DNA of 64,000 nucleotides from Gemmatimonadaceae bacterium (GCA_025934775.1 JAICWO010000001.1:1-64000), one strand, 5' to 3'; positions 17,498 through 26,106 are shown, numbered from the stretch's first letter. A program made the numbers and translations. The notes: generated by a model from the letters alone, not told the origin.

Positions 17498-19181
17498 CGC
17501 GATCGCGGTCGCCGCGGCGGCGCTCGTTCCGGCGATCGCCGGCGCGCAGAGCGTGCATGGCACGGTGCGCGACAGCGCCTCGCGCGATGCGATCGGCGGC
17601 GCGGTCGTCACGCTCAGCGATTCCGCCGGGCATTTTCTCTCGCGCTCGCTCGCCGACGCGCAGGGAAAGTTCGCCGTGCTTCGCGTGCTCGGCGCGCGAC
17701 ACATGCGCGTCGTGCGCATCGGCTTTCGACCGTGGGATGCGGCGGTGGGCTCCGCGGCGGCCGATACCATCATCGACGTGCGCATGCAGCCGTTGCCGAT
17801 CGTCCTCGGCTCCGTCACGTCGACCGGGACGCGCGTCTGCTCCGGCCACGCGCCAGAACCGCAGGCCCTCGCGCTGTGGCAACAGGCGCGCGCCGCGCTG
17901 CTCGCGATGCTGGTGAGCCGCGAGGTGCACGCGCCGCGCATTCGACTGCTCGCCTTCGAGCAGCTGCGCGATCCGGTGCTCAAGGAAGTCACACACGATT
18001 CGGTTGAAATCAAGGACATGGTCGTCGACCGCTCGTATGTCGCCGCACGCCCGGCGTGGGTGCTGGCGTCGCAAGGCTACATTCGCGAGCGGCCGGGCGG
18101 AGAGCGCGAGTACTTCGCCCCCGACGAGAGCGTGCTGCTCGACACCACGTTCGCCGAGACGCACTGTCTCAGCGTTGTGCGCGGCGAGGGGCTTCACGAA
18201 TCGGAGGTCGGCGTTCGGTTCGAGCCGCTCCGCAGCGCCGGACGTGATACGGTCGTCGACATCGACGGTGTGCTCTGGCTCGACGAGCTGCGCCCCGCGC
18301 TCCGTTCGCTGCAGTACCGCTATACGGCGCTCGAGCCGGCGGCGAAGAACGCGGGCGGCGAAGTGTACTTCACGTTGATGCCGAGCGGCGCGCCGATGAT
18401 CACGCGGTGGGTGATCCACTCGCCTGTGCTCGCGACCGAGCAGACGATGTCGCCGAACGGGATCACCACGGAGACCGTGCAGCGCAGCAAGCGAGAGAGC
18501 GCGCGGTTGGTACAGTATCAGGAGACCGGCGGAAACGTGATGGCCGCCGACTGGGAGAATGGGCTGCATTGGCATGGCCCCTATCCGCGCCTCGTTGGCG
18601 TGGCGGTCGACAGCTCGCGCACGCCGATACGCGACGTGCGCGTGTGGCTCGAGGGAACCGGGGACACGGCGACGACCGATTCCGCCGGTCGATTCACGCT
18701 TCCCTATGTGACGCCGGGACTCTATGTAATCGCCGCATCGGACAGTGCCCTCGCCGCGGCCGGGATCGCGCGCGTCGTACCGCAAACCATCGGTCTCACC
18801 GGCTCGGGCGACTACGCGATTCGGCTCGTGCTCCACGCGCGCGACGAGGTGCTCACGCTGGCCTGTCCGGCGAAATCGTATCGGCCGGGCACGGGCGCCA
18901 TCTTCGCGCGCGTGGTCGACAGCACCGGCGCGCCGGTTGCCAACGCGCAGCTCGACGTTGCGGCGCTTCAGCAGATCGTGGCGACGGACACGCTCGCGCG
19001 CTCCGTGCTGCGCAGCGGAACATCGGGTGCCGACGGACGGTTCGTGATCTGCGGCGCCGACCTGCATCAGCCGCTCGGCATTCAAGCGAGCAAGAACGGG
19101 CACACCGCGACGGCCGTCATTCGCAGTTGGGGCGACGGCGTGATCGTGCTTCGGCTGGTGATGGACCAGGATCAACGCTGA
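17490..19181 (+). CDS. Secreted protein with carboxypeptidase-regulatory-like domains
   Basis: A 563-residue protein starting at the GTG at 17,490, eight bases inside the end of the aminotransferase gene. The first 21 residues are a signal peptide (MRSAIAVAAAALVPAIAGAQS). Residues about 22-110 form a carboxypeptidase-regulatory-like beta-sandwich (VHGTVRDSASRDAIGGAVV). A middle domain of unknown fold follows, then a second such sandwich near 360-445 (LVGVAVDSSRTPIRDVRVWL) and probably a third near 465-560. Proteins of this design sit in the periplasm or at the outer membrane. The link to the two upstream metabolic genes is unexplained. Confidence 0.82.
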   Translation: MRSAIAVAAAALVPAIAGAQSVHGTVRDSASRDAIGGAVVTLSDSAGHFLSRSLADAQGKFAVLRVLGARHMRVVRIGFRPWDAAVGSAAADTIIDVRMQPLPIVLGSVTSTGTRVCSGHAPEPQALALWQQARAALLAMLVSREVHAPRIRLLAFEQLRDPVLKEVTHDSVEIKDMVVDRSYVAARPAWVLASQGYIRERPGGEREYFAPDESVLLDTTFAETHCLSVVRGEGLHESEVGVRFEPLRSAGRDTVVDIDGVLWLDELRPALRSLQYRYTALEPAAKNAGGEVYFTLMPSGAPMITRWVIHSPVLATEQTMSPNGITTETVQRSKRESARLVQYQETGGNVMAADWENGLHWHGPYPRLVGVAVDSSRTPIRDVRVWLEGTGDTATTDSAGRFTLPYVTPGLYVIAASDSALAAAGIARVVPQTIGLTGSGDYAIRLVLHARDEVLTLACPAKSYRPGTGAIFARVVDSTGAPVANAQLDVAALQQIVATDTLARSVLRSGTSGADGRFVICGADLHQPLGIQASKNGHTATAVIRSWGDGVIVLRLVMDQDQR

Positions 19182-19214
19182 GCACGCGCTGTCGCCGTCC
19201 GTATATTTGCCACG

Positions 19215-20591
19215 ATGCGCCACGCTCTGTTCGTGCCGTCGGCAGCGCTCGCACTCGCGGCCTGTTCCTCGACGCACGCCAAGTCGCCCTCCGGCTCCCC
19301 GCCCGCCGCCGAGTTTTTCGTCAGCACCCCGGATTCAACGTTCTGGGTTCGGACGACCGCGGGGAAGCTCGAGCTGCGCGGCGCGCCGCTCCTGCTCGCG
19401 CACTACGGCGGCCGGTTCTACGAGGTCTATACCGCTGACGACGACTACTCGTACGAAGACGCGCTGCTCGTCGGCGAGCGGCTCTATCGCCGCGACCTCG
19501 TGAGCGGCGACAGCGTGATGGTCTTCGCCGACACCACGGTGCCGCGCGTCGCGATGGCATACGCGCACGCGCATCCCGACGAGCGTCCGCTCGATCCCGA
19601 CGAGAATGGCGCCGATGATCCGTCCACGAGCGCGACCGCGGAGCTCGACGTGCTCAACGTGCACGGCCCGTATCTCTCGTATGAGTATCACGTCGATCTC
19701 ACGATGCCGGGACGCGCGCCGTGGCACGCGACGCGGCGCGGCGTGATCGACCTCCGCTCGGGACGGAGCGCGACGGTGCCGGAGCTCTTCGGCGACAGCG
19801 CCGCTTCGCGGATCGCGACGCAGGCACGCGACGCGTACGAATCGGCGCGCGACTCGGTGCTGCGCCGCGGCGCCGCGGCCGCGCCGACCTCGCAAGCCCT
19901 GCGCGCGCTCGCGTCGCTCGCCTTCGACCCGCGCAGTTTCACGATTACTGATGACGGCGATCGCGGCGCGATGGTGCGCTACGCGCTTCCCACGCGCGGC
20001 GCCGCGGCCGGCGGCAACGTACTCGAGCTCGAGCCGGTGAGCGCCGCGGCGGCGTCGTGGTGGTCCGACCTCCGCGCCGAGCTTCCAGCCCTCGACAGCG
20101 CCGGCAACGATCGCTGGTCGCATCGCGGTTACACCGTGGTCGCGCGCTACGACTCGAGCGGCGAGACGGCGCGCCTCGCGCTCGCGGACGCCGCGCGCCA
20201 TGAATGGCCGATCGCCGCCGTCGGCGCGCCGCCCCGCCGCGTCGATTGGCTCGACGATCCGCCGATCACCGATCGCGAACGCCGGGCGCTCACGCGCGCC
20301 TTCGACGCGGCCGCGACGTATGACGAGAACGCGCGGAGCGCGTCGTTTCACGAGCCCCACGCACCGCCGCAGGCATCCCGCACCCCGCACTTCCATGCGC
20401 CCGTTCAAGACCGTCAAGGAAAGCCAGCACGAAACGTCGGAGCTGATGATGCCGGAACACGCCAACAACATGGGACACGTGTTCGGCGGCGTGATTCTGT
20501 CGATGATGGACAAGTGCGCGGCCATCGCCGCGTTCCGGCACAGCCGCGCGAGCGTCGTCACCGCGTCCATCGACCGGGTCGACTTTCGTGA
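19215..20591 (+). CDS. Lipoprotein with DUF3298-like layout, end overlaps thioesterase gene
   Basis: An open frame of 458 residues with an N-terminal lipobox (LALAACSS, Cys17). The body (about residues 30-395) has a beta-rich look with GRFYEVYTADDDYSYEDAL and a DLRSGRSATVPELFGDSA segment, which resembles extracytoplasmic proteins of the DUF3298 type; I am not sure of the family. From about residue 395 the translation becomes Arg/His/Gln-rich because it reads the start of the thioesterase gene in another frame, so about 65 terminal residues are probably not a real domain. A lost stop codon, frameshift or sequencing error near 20,390 would explain the 197-base overlap. Confidence 0.7.
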   Translation: MRHALFVPSAALALAACSSTHAKSPSGSPPAAEFFVSTPDSTFWVRTTAGKLELRGAPLLLAHYGGRFYEVYTADDDYSYEDALLVGERLYRRDLVSGDSVMVFADTTVPRVAMAYAHAHPDERPLDPDENGADDPSTSATAELDVLNVHGPYLSYEYHVDLTMPGRAPWHATRRGVIDLRSGRSATVPELFGDSAASRIATQARDAYESARDSVLRRGAAAAPTSQALRALASLAFDPRSFTITDDGDRGAMVRYALPTRGAAAGGNVLELEPVSAAAASWWSDLRAELPALDSAGNDRWSHRGYTVVARYDSSGETARLALADAARHEWPIAAVGAPPRRVDWLDDPPITDRERRALTRAFDAAATYDENARSASFHEPHAPPQASRTPHFHAPVQDRQGKPARNVGADDAGTRQQHGTRVRRRDSVDDGQVRGHRRVPAQPRERRHRVHRPGRLS

Positions 20592-20883
20592 GCCGATCCA
20601 CCTCGGCGATCTGGTGGTGATGAAAGCGAGCGTGAATTATGCGGGCCGCACGTCCATGGAAGTGGGTGTTCGAGTGGAGGCGGAAGAGCTGCTCACCGGC
20701 CGTCGGCGGCACACGAACTCGTGCTATCTGACCTTCGTTGCCGTTGACCGGAACGGTCGTCCCATCGACGTCCCCGAGCTGAAGCCCGAGACCACGGACG
20801 AGGAGCGCCGGTTTCTCGCCGCGCAGGAGCGCCGGCGTCGCCGGCTGGAAGAACGAGAGGCGGAGCAGCGGGGTCGAACGTGA
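20395..20883 (+). CDS. Acyl-CoA thioesterase, hotdog fold
   Basis: A 162-residue single hotdog domain of the YciA/BFIT-like acyl-CoA thioesterase family. It contains MMPEHANNMGHVFGGVILSMMD (given here as two parts: MMPEHANNMGHVFGG then VILSMMD) with the catalytic Asp/Asn region, DRVDFREPIHLGDLV, and SCYLTFVAVDRNGRP. It hydrolyses acyl-CoA to fatty acid and CoA in the cytosol; the chain-length preference is unknown. The C-terminal 30 residues are a charged helix (RRRRRLEEREAEQ). I chose the ATG at 20,395 because the upstream residues of this frame lie inside the lipoprotein gene. Confidence 0.9.
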   Translation: MRPFKTVKESQHETSELMMPEHANNMGHVFGGVILSMMDKCAAIAAFRHSRASVVTASIDRVDFREPIHLGDLVVMKASVNYAGRTSMEVGVRVEAEELLTGRRRHTNSCYLTFVAVDRNGRPIDVPELKPETTDEERRFLAAQERRRRRLEEREAEQRGRT

Positions 20884-20923
20884 AGGAGCGACTCCGGGCC
20901 AACGCCGCGACTAACTTGTGACA

Positions 20924-21325
20924 ATGCAGCACTTTACGGTCGAGCAGGCAAATCGAACGCTGCCGCTGGTGCGGAAGATCGTTGACGACGTGGTGCGCCA
21001 GCACCGTCGCTGGCGCGAGACGATCCTCGAGCTCGATCTGCTGGCCTCGACCGCACGAGTCGATGATCCGCGCGACCGCGCCGAGGAGCTGGAGCGCAAC
21101 GCGCAGTCATTGGCGAAAGAGATAGACGGTTACCAGCGCGAGCTCGAAGCGCTCGGCATCCAATTGAAGGACAAGCGGCTCGGCCTGGTAGATTTCCCGA
21201 GCGAGATCGGCGGACGTCACGTGCTGCTCTGCTGGAGACTCGGCGAACCCGAGGTCCAGTTCTGGCACGAGGTCGATTCCGGCTATGCCGGTCGCCAACC
21301 GCTGTCGCCAGAGCTCGTGGGCTGA
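20924..21325 (+). CDS. DUF2203 family protein
   Basis: A protein of 133 residues from the ATG at 20,924 (the GTG at 20,918 is an alternative). It opens with HFTVEQANRTLPLVRKIVDD, characteristic of DUF2203, followed by long charged helices and the closing IGGRHVLLCWRLGEPEVQFW-type signature with a GY motif. The family has no known function. It is co-directional with the thioesterase and the small gene that follows. Confidence 0.85.
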   Translation: MQHFTVEQANRTLPLVRKIVDDVVRQHRRWRETILELDLLASTARVDDPRDRAEELERNAQSLAKEIDGYQRELEALGIQLKDKRLGLVDFPSEIGGRHVLLCWRLGEPEVQFWHEVDSGYAGRQPLSPELVG

Positions 21326-21372
21326 ACTCCTCCGATCTCTCCTGTCTACTCTTCTACTCGCGACTTTTTCCT

Positions 21373-21660
21373 TTGCGTACCTGGCGTTCTCCTGACGGCA
21401 TCGAGTGGGGGATCGACGTCGATCTCCCCGGCTCGAGCAATGCGATGGTGATTTTCCGGCATCCCAGCGCGAGCGCGCGGATGGACCGGTACAACTGGTT
21501 CATCAGCAATGGCCCGGAGGCGCGCAGCGTGACGTCGCGCCTGCAGAAGAGCAAAGTGCTCGAGGCGCTGAGCGACGACGAGCTGGCGCGCCTCTACCGG
21601 CGGTCGATGCGGATTTCGCGTCCGGATCCGCTGCTCCCGTTCGCGGCGTCGAACGGCTGA
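21373..21660 (+). CDS. Conserved-looking small protein, unknown function
   Basis: A 95-residue protein with a TTG start, 47 bases after the DUF2203 gene. It reads as a compact soluble domain (RSPDGIEWGIDVDLPGSSNAMVIF, given partly) followed by an amphipathic helix (KVLEALSDDELARLYRRSM). I do not recognise the family. The even codon use and co-direction with DUF2203 support a real gene, and possibly the same operon. Confidence 0.65.
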   Translation: MRTWRSPDGIEWGIDVDLPGSSNAMVIFRHPSASARMDRYNWFISNGPEARSVTSRLQKSKVLEALSDDELARLYRRSMRISRPDPLLPFAASNG

Positions 21661-21690
21661 GAGGGTTTCGTGCCCGGCCGGGCTGCGTTG

Positions 21691-21901
21691 GGCACGGGAT
21701 ACACGGGCATGACGGGGGAGTACGGGTCGCTCCGATGCGGAGCGATGGCTTCTTGAGCAAATAAGCTTTAGAATTTGGTATACCGCTCGGGATGTCCCAC
21801 GTAGTGTCTCGAGCGCCGTTCCCAAAAGGCTTCCGGCTCGTCGCCCACGCACCCCGCCCCGCCGAGGAGCACCCCGTGCCGTTCCCCGTGTATCCCGTGC
21901 C
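21691..21901. repeat. 17-bp perfect inverted repeat around a 177-base spacer
   Basis: GGCACGGGATACACGGG at 21,691-21,707 is exactly complementary to CCCGTGTATCCCGTGCC at 21,885-21,901. The pair fills the 267-base gap between the small gene and rnz, where no gene is seen. It may be a remnant of a small mobile element or a stable structure between convergent genes. Confidence 0.75.
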
Positions 21902-21927
21902 GCTAACGCCTATTTGCTAATTAGGCC

Positions 21928-22848
21928 TTACTCAGGGAACGGCACCTCGAGCTCCAGCCCGTCCTTTCCGATCACCGTATCCGGAAACACGGACCGGGCC
22001 TGCGCCGCGAGCTCGCCGGCGTCGCGCGAATAGCGCGCCGAGAAGTGCGTGAGCAGCAATCGCCGCACGCCGGCCACGCGCGCCACCGTCGCCGCCTCGC
22101 GCGCCGTCGAGTGCCCGGTCTCCACCGCCCGCTCCGCTTCTTCATCTCCGAATGTCGCTTCGTGAATGAGGAGATCGGCATCGCGCGCGGCGTCGATCGT
22201 GTCGGGCGACGGGCGGGTGTCGCCGGTGACGACGACCGTGCGTCCGGGGCGCTTCGGTCCGACCAGCACCGGTGGTTCGATCACGCGGCCGTCATCCAAC
22301 GTCACGCTCTCGCCGCGATGGATCTGTCCCCAGAGCGGCCCCTCCGGGATCCCCAGCTCGCGCGCCAGATCGGGATTGAAGCGGCCCTTGCGATCCTCCT
22401 CCACGAGCGCGAAACCGAGCGACGCCGAGCCGCGATGCTCGACGGGGAAGGGAATGATGGCGTAGCCGGAGCGCTCGATGCGCTGGCCCGCCTCGATCTC
22501 GATGATCTCGACCGAAAACGTCGCACGCTCGAACCCCAGGCTCTCGGCGCGCCTGAGGACCCGCGAGGAGCCGCGCGGTCCCCAGAGTCGCAGGCGCTCG
22601 GTCCGACCCTGCAGCGCCATGGTCCGAATCAGCCCGACCACGCCGAGCAGGTGATCGGCGTGCATGTGCGTAAAAAAAATGTCCTCGAGCCCGAAGGACA
22701 CGCCGTAGCGCATCATCTGCCGCTGCGTGCCTTCGCCGCAATCGAACATGAGCGTCTCCCCTTCGCGCTCGATCGCGATCGATGAGACGTTGCGCTCCAC
22801 GGTCGGCCGCGATGCCGAAGTTCCGAGCAGGCGAATGGTCAACGACAT
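21928..22848 (-). CDS. rnz: Ribonuclease Z
   Basis: An endoribonuclease that matures tRNA 3' ends. It has 306 residues from the ATG at 22,848; twenty extra in-frame residues upstream do not fit the family start. MSLTIRLLGTSASRPT is the usual beginning. The zinc-binding histidine motif THMHADHLLG (about residues 60-69), the later TGDTRPS, and LTHFSARY are all present in order. tRNase Z is needed here because both tRNA genes in the window lack an encoded CCA. Confidence 0.95.
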   Translation of the reverse strand: MSLTIRLLGTSASRPTVERNVSSIAIEREGETLMFDCGEGTQRQMMRYGVSFGLEDIFFTHMHADHLLGVVGLIRTMALQGRTERLRLWGPRGSSRVLRRAESLGFERATFSVEIIEIEAGQRIERSGYAIIPFPVEHRGSASLGFALVEEDRKGRFNPDLARELGIPEGPLWGQIHRGESVTLDDGRVIEPPVLVGPKRPGRTVVVTGDTRPSPDTIDAARDADLLIHEATFGDEEAERAVETGHSTAREAATVARVAGVRRLLLTHFSARYSRDAGELAAQARSVFPDTVIGKDGLELEVPFPE

Positions 22849-22925
22849 GGCCAAAAATATAGTGCGCCGAGTGGAACCGTTTTTGCGGCGAGGTACATCG
22901 TCGTTCACTCAGTGATTGCCGCGAG

Positions 22926-23816
22926 ATGCCAAAAGCCAAACGCGCCAGCACGCGCCCGAAACCGCGTCCGCCATTCAAGCCGCAGCATCAGCCGCGGCCA
23001 GGGCTCGAGTCCAAGGTCACGCCGCGGCCGCGCTTCCAGGCGCCCCAGTACAAGGGGTCGGGCAAGCTCGAAGGCCGCGTGGCGCTCGTCACCGGCGGCG
23101 ACTCGGGGATCGGACGTGCCGTCGCGGTGCTCTATGCGCGCGAGGGCGCCGACGTCGCGATCGTGTATCTGCCCGAGGAGCAGAGCGACGCGCAGGTGAC
23201 GGAGGCGGCGGTCGTCGCCGAGGGGCGGCGGTGTCTGCTCATTCCCGGCGACGTGCGCGATCCAGCGTTCTGTGAACTCGCCGTGCAGTCCACGGTCGAC
23301 GCGTTCGGATGGCTCGACATCCTCGTCAACAACGCGGCGTATCAGCACCATCAGCCGTCGATCGAAGACATCACCGACGAGCAGCTCGAGCGCACGTTCG
23401 CGACGAACATCTTCGGATATTTCTATATGGCGCGCGCCGCGGTGAAGCGCATGCAGCCGGGCAGCGCGATCGTCAACACCGGCTCGATCACCGGGTTGCA
23501 GGGGAGCGCGCACCTCCTGGACTATTCCGCGACCAAGGGCGCGATTCACGCGTTCACGAAGTCGCTCGCGCAGAGCCTCGTGGAAAAAAAGATTCGAGTG
23601 AACTGCGTTGCCCCGGGTCCGATCTGGACACCGCTCAACGTGGCGGACAAACCGGCGCCGAAAGCCGCCAAGCACGGGGCGGACGTGCCCATGCACCGGC
23701 CGGGCCAACCGGAGGAAGTGGCACCGAGTTACGTGTTCTTCGCGTCCAACGCGGATTCGAGCTATGTGACGGGCGAGGTACTGACTTTGCTGGGCGGAGA
23801 GACCACGGCCGGGTGA
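22926..23816 (+). CDS. Short-chain dehydrogenase/reductase, stress-protein type
   Basis: A 296-residue SDR with a Pro/Arg-rich N-terminal extension of about 45 residues, as in general stress protein 39-like oxidoreductases. The cofactor motif TGGDSGIGR is at about residues 57-65, NNAAYQHHQP holds the NNA motif, and the catalytic Ser and YSATK are in NTGSITG and DYSATKGA. It probably oxidises a sugar or polyol with NAD(P); the substrate is unknown. Followed by a KGG stress protein on the same strand, which fits a stress-response context. Confidence 0.92.
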   Translation: MPKAKRASTRPKPRPPFKPQHQPRPGLESKVTPRPRFQAPQYKGSGKLEGRVALVTGGDSGIGRAVAVLYAREGADVAIVYLPEEQSDAQVTEAAVVAEGRRCLLIPGDVRDPAFCELAVQSTVDAFGWLDILVNNAAYQHHQPSIEDITDEQLERTFATNIFGYFYMARAAVKRMQPGSAIVNTGSITGLQGSAHLLDYSATKGAIHAFTKSLAQSLVEKKIRVNCVAPGPIWTPLNVADKPAPKAAKHGADVPMHRPGQPEEVAPSYVFFASNADSSYVTGEVLTLLGGETTAG

Positions 23817-23957
23817 CCTCGGCACGGCGCGCCGTTTGCAATTGTTTTGCTTGCATTTGGCCCGGGGGGGCCTGGAGCACACGGCGTCGGCCCCAAACGC
23901 ACGTGCGGGACTGAACGTCCACGATCGGGGAAGAGCCAAATCTTTAGGAGGAGCAGG

Positions 23958-24545
23958 ATGCCGAATAGACCGGGCAACGACGATCGCATCACGGCGACGG
24001 GAATGAGTGGCGACCGGAGCGCACAGCGCGACGTCACGAATGATACCGCGCGGCAGAATGCGTCCCAGAGCGGGAACGGGCCGCGCGGCCGCAGCAATCG
24101 CGGCTTCGCGTCCATGGACCGCGACAAGCAGAAAGAGATCGCGAGCAAGGGTGGCCGAGCCGCGCACGCGAAAGGCACCGCGCACGAATTCGACTCGGGC
24201 GAAGCCCGCGAGGCGGGCCGCAAGGGCGGCATGGCCGTGAGCCGCAACCGCGAGCACATGGCCGCGATCGGCCGCCGCGGCGGCGAAGCGCGCGGACACG
24301 CGCGGGCGCGCGCCGGCACCGGCGCCCAGGTGAACTCGGGCAACTCGAACCGCGGTCTGGAAGGCAGCTTCCAGAACTCGCGCGCGAACCCGTCGGGCGC
24401 CGACCGCCAGGTGGCGATCGACAGCCAGAACGACGGCGTGAACTCGTCGACGCAAGGCAATCGCGGGGGGAACAACTCCCTCGGCGGCGAGCGGCGGCCG
24501 ACGAACGACAACGCCAGTCACGGCGAATCGTTCGGAAATCGGTAA
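23958..24545 (+). CDS. KGG-repeat stress-induced protein
   Basis: A 195-residue, strongly hydrophilic, Gly/Asn/Arg-rich protein. It contains the stress-induced KGG motif repeats: FASMDRDKQKEIASKGGRAAH (two parts: FASMDRDKQKEIASKGG and RAAH), then EAGRKGGMAVSRN, and AIGRRGGEARGHA. Such repeats occur in the con-10/YciG family, which is induced by stress and stationary phase. The ATG at 23,958 has a strong AGGAGGAG seven bases upstream. The C-terminal half is low-complexity and likely disordered. A strong terminator follows. Confidence 0.88.
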   Translation: MPNRPGNDDRITATGMSGDRSAQRDVTNDTARQNASQSGNGPRGRSNRGFASMDRDKQKEIASKGGRAAHAKGTAHEFDSGEAREAGRKGGMAVSRNREHMAAIGRRGGEARGHARARAGTGAQVNSGNSNRGLEGSFQNSRANPSGADRQVAIDSQNDGVNSSTQGNRGGNNSLGGERRPTNDNASHGESFGNR

Positions 24546-24566
24546 TCGCGCAAGGCACCACGACGA

Positions 24567-24608
24567 AACGGCCCCGAGCTCGGAGAGAGTTCGGGGCCGT
24601 TCGTGTTT
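24567..24608 (+). terminator. Rho-independent terminator after the KGG gene
   Basis: A 14-bp stem (AACGGCCCCGAGCT at 24,567-24,580 with AGTTCGGGGCCGTT at 24,588-24,601, one G-U pair) with a 7-base loop, followed by CGTGTTTTC. Confidence 0.85.
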
Positions 24609-24641
24609 TCAGGAGTAATGCGCGCCGGTCGCTCTGGTTTT

Positions 24642-24713
24642 CCGTTTTCCGTTCTCTGTAATCCGTTTGTGCGTTCGAGGCGATGAGGCGGATCGACGCA
24701 AAACGGAAAACGG
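24642..24713. repeat. 12-bp inverted repeat of CCGTTTT units
   Basis: CCGTTTTCCGTT at 24,642-24,653 is exactly complementary to AACGGAAAACGG at 24,702-24,713, in the gap between the KGG gene and the convergent threonine dehydratase-like gene. Confidence 0.7.
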
Positions 24714-24754
24714 ACCACGCAGAACGTCAGCGACCAGCGCATCGTCGCTCGCCG

Positions 24755-25717
24755 TTAGGCGCCCTTTAGTATTTTCTCAAACTTCGCGTCATCGATATTC
24801 CCGCCGCTCACCACGATCACCGCCGGCGTCGCGATCCGCTCCACTTTCCCCAGCCGCACCGCCCCCGCCGCGCACGCGCCGGCGCCTTCGACCTTCTGCT
24901 CGTGCGTCCGCCACAGCCACGCGATCGTCTGCGCGATCTCATCTTCCGACAGCGTCACGATCTCGTCGAGCCCGTGCTCGCCGATGTCGAATGCTTCGTC
25001 GTCGATCTGGCCGGCAAGCCCCTCGGCGAGCGTCGGCAGATTGTCGATCTCGACGACGCGCCCCGCCGCGAGCGACTTCGACATCGCCGCCGTGTTCACG
25101 CTCTGCGCGCCGACGATGCGCACGCCCGGCGCGACGGCGCGCAGCAGACTCGCGCATCCGCCGAGCAATCCGCCGCCGCCCACATTGAGCACGAGCGTCG
25201 CGAGATCCGGCAGCTCGCCGAGGATCTCGAGCGCCACCGTGCCTTGGCCCGCGAGCAGCATCTCGCCGAGACACGGATTGATGAACGTCGCGCCGTGTTC
25301 CGCCGCGAACTCCTTCGCCGCGTCCATCGCCGCGTCGTAGTGCGGCTGGCTGGTGTCGATCGTCGCGCCGAGCGCCGTGATGCCGTCGCGTTTGACGGCG
25401 GGCGCATTGCTCGGCACGAAGATGGTCGCGCGCACGCCGAAGTGCTTCGCGGCGTACGCGACACCGAGTCCGTGATTCCCCGCGCTCGACGCGACGACGC
25501 CGCGCTCGCGCGCATCGTTCGGCAGCGTCGCGAGAACGTTCATTGCGCCGCGGAGCTTGAACGATCCGGTGGTCTGCTGGTTCTCGAGCTTGAGATACAC
25601 GTCGCCGCCGGCGAGCCTGCTGAGTGCGTCGCTGCGGAGGAGCGGTGTGCGAGCGATGAACGGCCGGATGCGATCGCCGGCGGCAAGGACATCGGTGGGG
25701 CGGAGGGCGGAGAACAT
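24755..25717 (-). CDS. Threonine/serine dehydratase-like PLP enzyme
   Basis: A 320-residue fold-type II PLP enzyme, the length of catabolic threonine dehydratases and serine racemases (no C-terminal regulatory domain). RTPLLRSDALS starts the fold, the Schiff-base lysine is in TTGSFKLRGA (about residues 46-55), SSAGNHGLGVAYAAK follows, and the phosphate-binding loop is VGGGGLLGG. The expected reaction is deamination of Thr/Ser to 2-oxo acids. I chose the ATG at 25,717, because the 36 codons before it are Arg/Cys-rich and atypical. Threo-3-hydroxyaspartate ammonia-lyase is an alternative. Confidence 0.9.
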   Translation of the reverse strand: MFSALRPTDVLAAGDRIRPFIARTPLLRSDALSRLAGGDVYLKLENQQTTGSFKLRGAMNVLATLPNDARERGVVASSAGNHGLGVAYAAKHFGVRATIFVPSNAPAVKRDGITALGATIDTSQPHYDAAMDAAKEFAAEHGATFINPCLGEMLLAGQGTVALEILGELPDLATLVLNVGGGGLLGGCASLLRAVAPGVRIVGAQSVNTAAMSKSLAAGRVVEIDNLPTLAEGLAGQIDDEAFDIGEHGLDEIVTLSEDEIAQTIAWLWRTHEQKVEGAGACAAGAVRLGKVERIATPAVIVVSGGNIDDAKFEKILKGA

Positions 25718-25816
25718 GCGGGAAAATGTAGGAGCGGCGCGCGGGGCGCGCCTGCAGGGTCGGCGGCTGCGCCCCCTACAGCACGTTGTTACCACCACTC
25801 CTCCTCGCGCGTCAAC

Positions 25817-25845
25817 TTGACGCAACCCGCTCCGCTCTCTAGATT
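25817..25845 (+). promoter_or_regulatory. Predicted promoter of tRNA-Ala
   Basis: TTGACG at 25,817-25,822 and TAGATT at 25,840-25,845 are separated by 17 bases. The -35 lies in a palindrome GCGTCAA-C-TTGACGC, a possible operator. Transcription would start near 25,852 and run through a terminator-like hairpin before the tRNA. Confidence 0.55.
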
Positions 25846-25861
25846 TACCTCAGTCGGGAGC

Positions 25862-25888
25862 GGCCCCGCTTTCATCGCGGGGCCTTTT
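25862..25888 (+). terminator. Terminator-like hairpin just upstream of tRNA-Ala
   Basis: GGCCCCGC (25,862-25,869), a 7-base loop and GCGGGGCC (25,877-25,884) followed by TTTT. It lies between the predicted promoter and the tRNA, so it would attenuate tRNA-Ala transcription or mark the end of a short leader RNA. Confidence 0.6.
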
Positions 25889-25897
25889 CCATGGCAG

Positions 25898-25970
25898 GGG
25901 GCTGTAGCTCAGCTGGGAGAGCGCTGCAATCGCACTGCAGAGGTCACCGGTTCGATCCCGGTCAGCTCCA
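25898..25970 (+). tRNA. tRNA-Ala (anticodon CGC)
   Basis: A 73-nt cloverleaf: acceptor GGGGCTG/CAGCTCC, D-arm GCTC/GAGC, anticodon stem CTGCA/TGCAG with loop ATCGCAC (anticodon CGC, reads GCG), T-arm ACCGG/CCGGT with TTCGATC. The 3' CCA is not encoded, so it is added after RNase Z processing. Confidence 0.95.
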
Positions 25971-26106
25971 TACAGCAGTAACGCACCACGGCTCGGCATG
26001 TTTCTCGCTTTCGGAACCATGTGCCCGCCGCCAGTCGGTAGGACGTAGAGTTCCAATGATGGCGCGCGAGGCAGTTCCGCCGGCGAGTAACCCGCCTGGA
26101 CAATGA

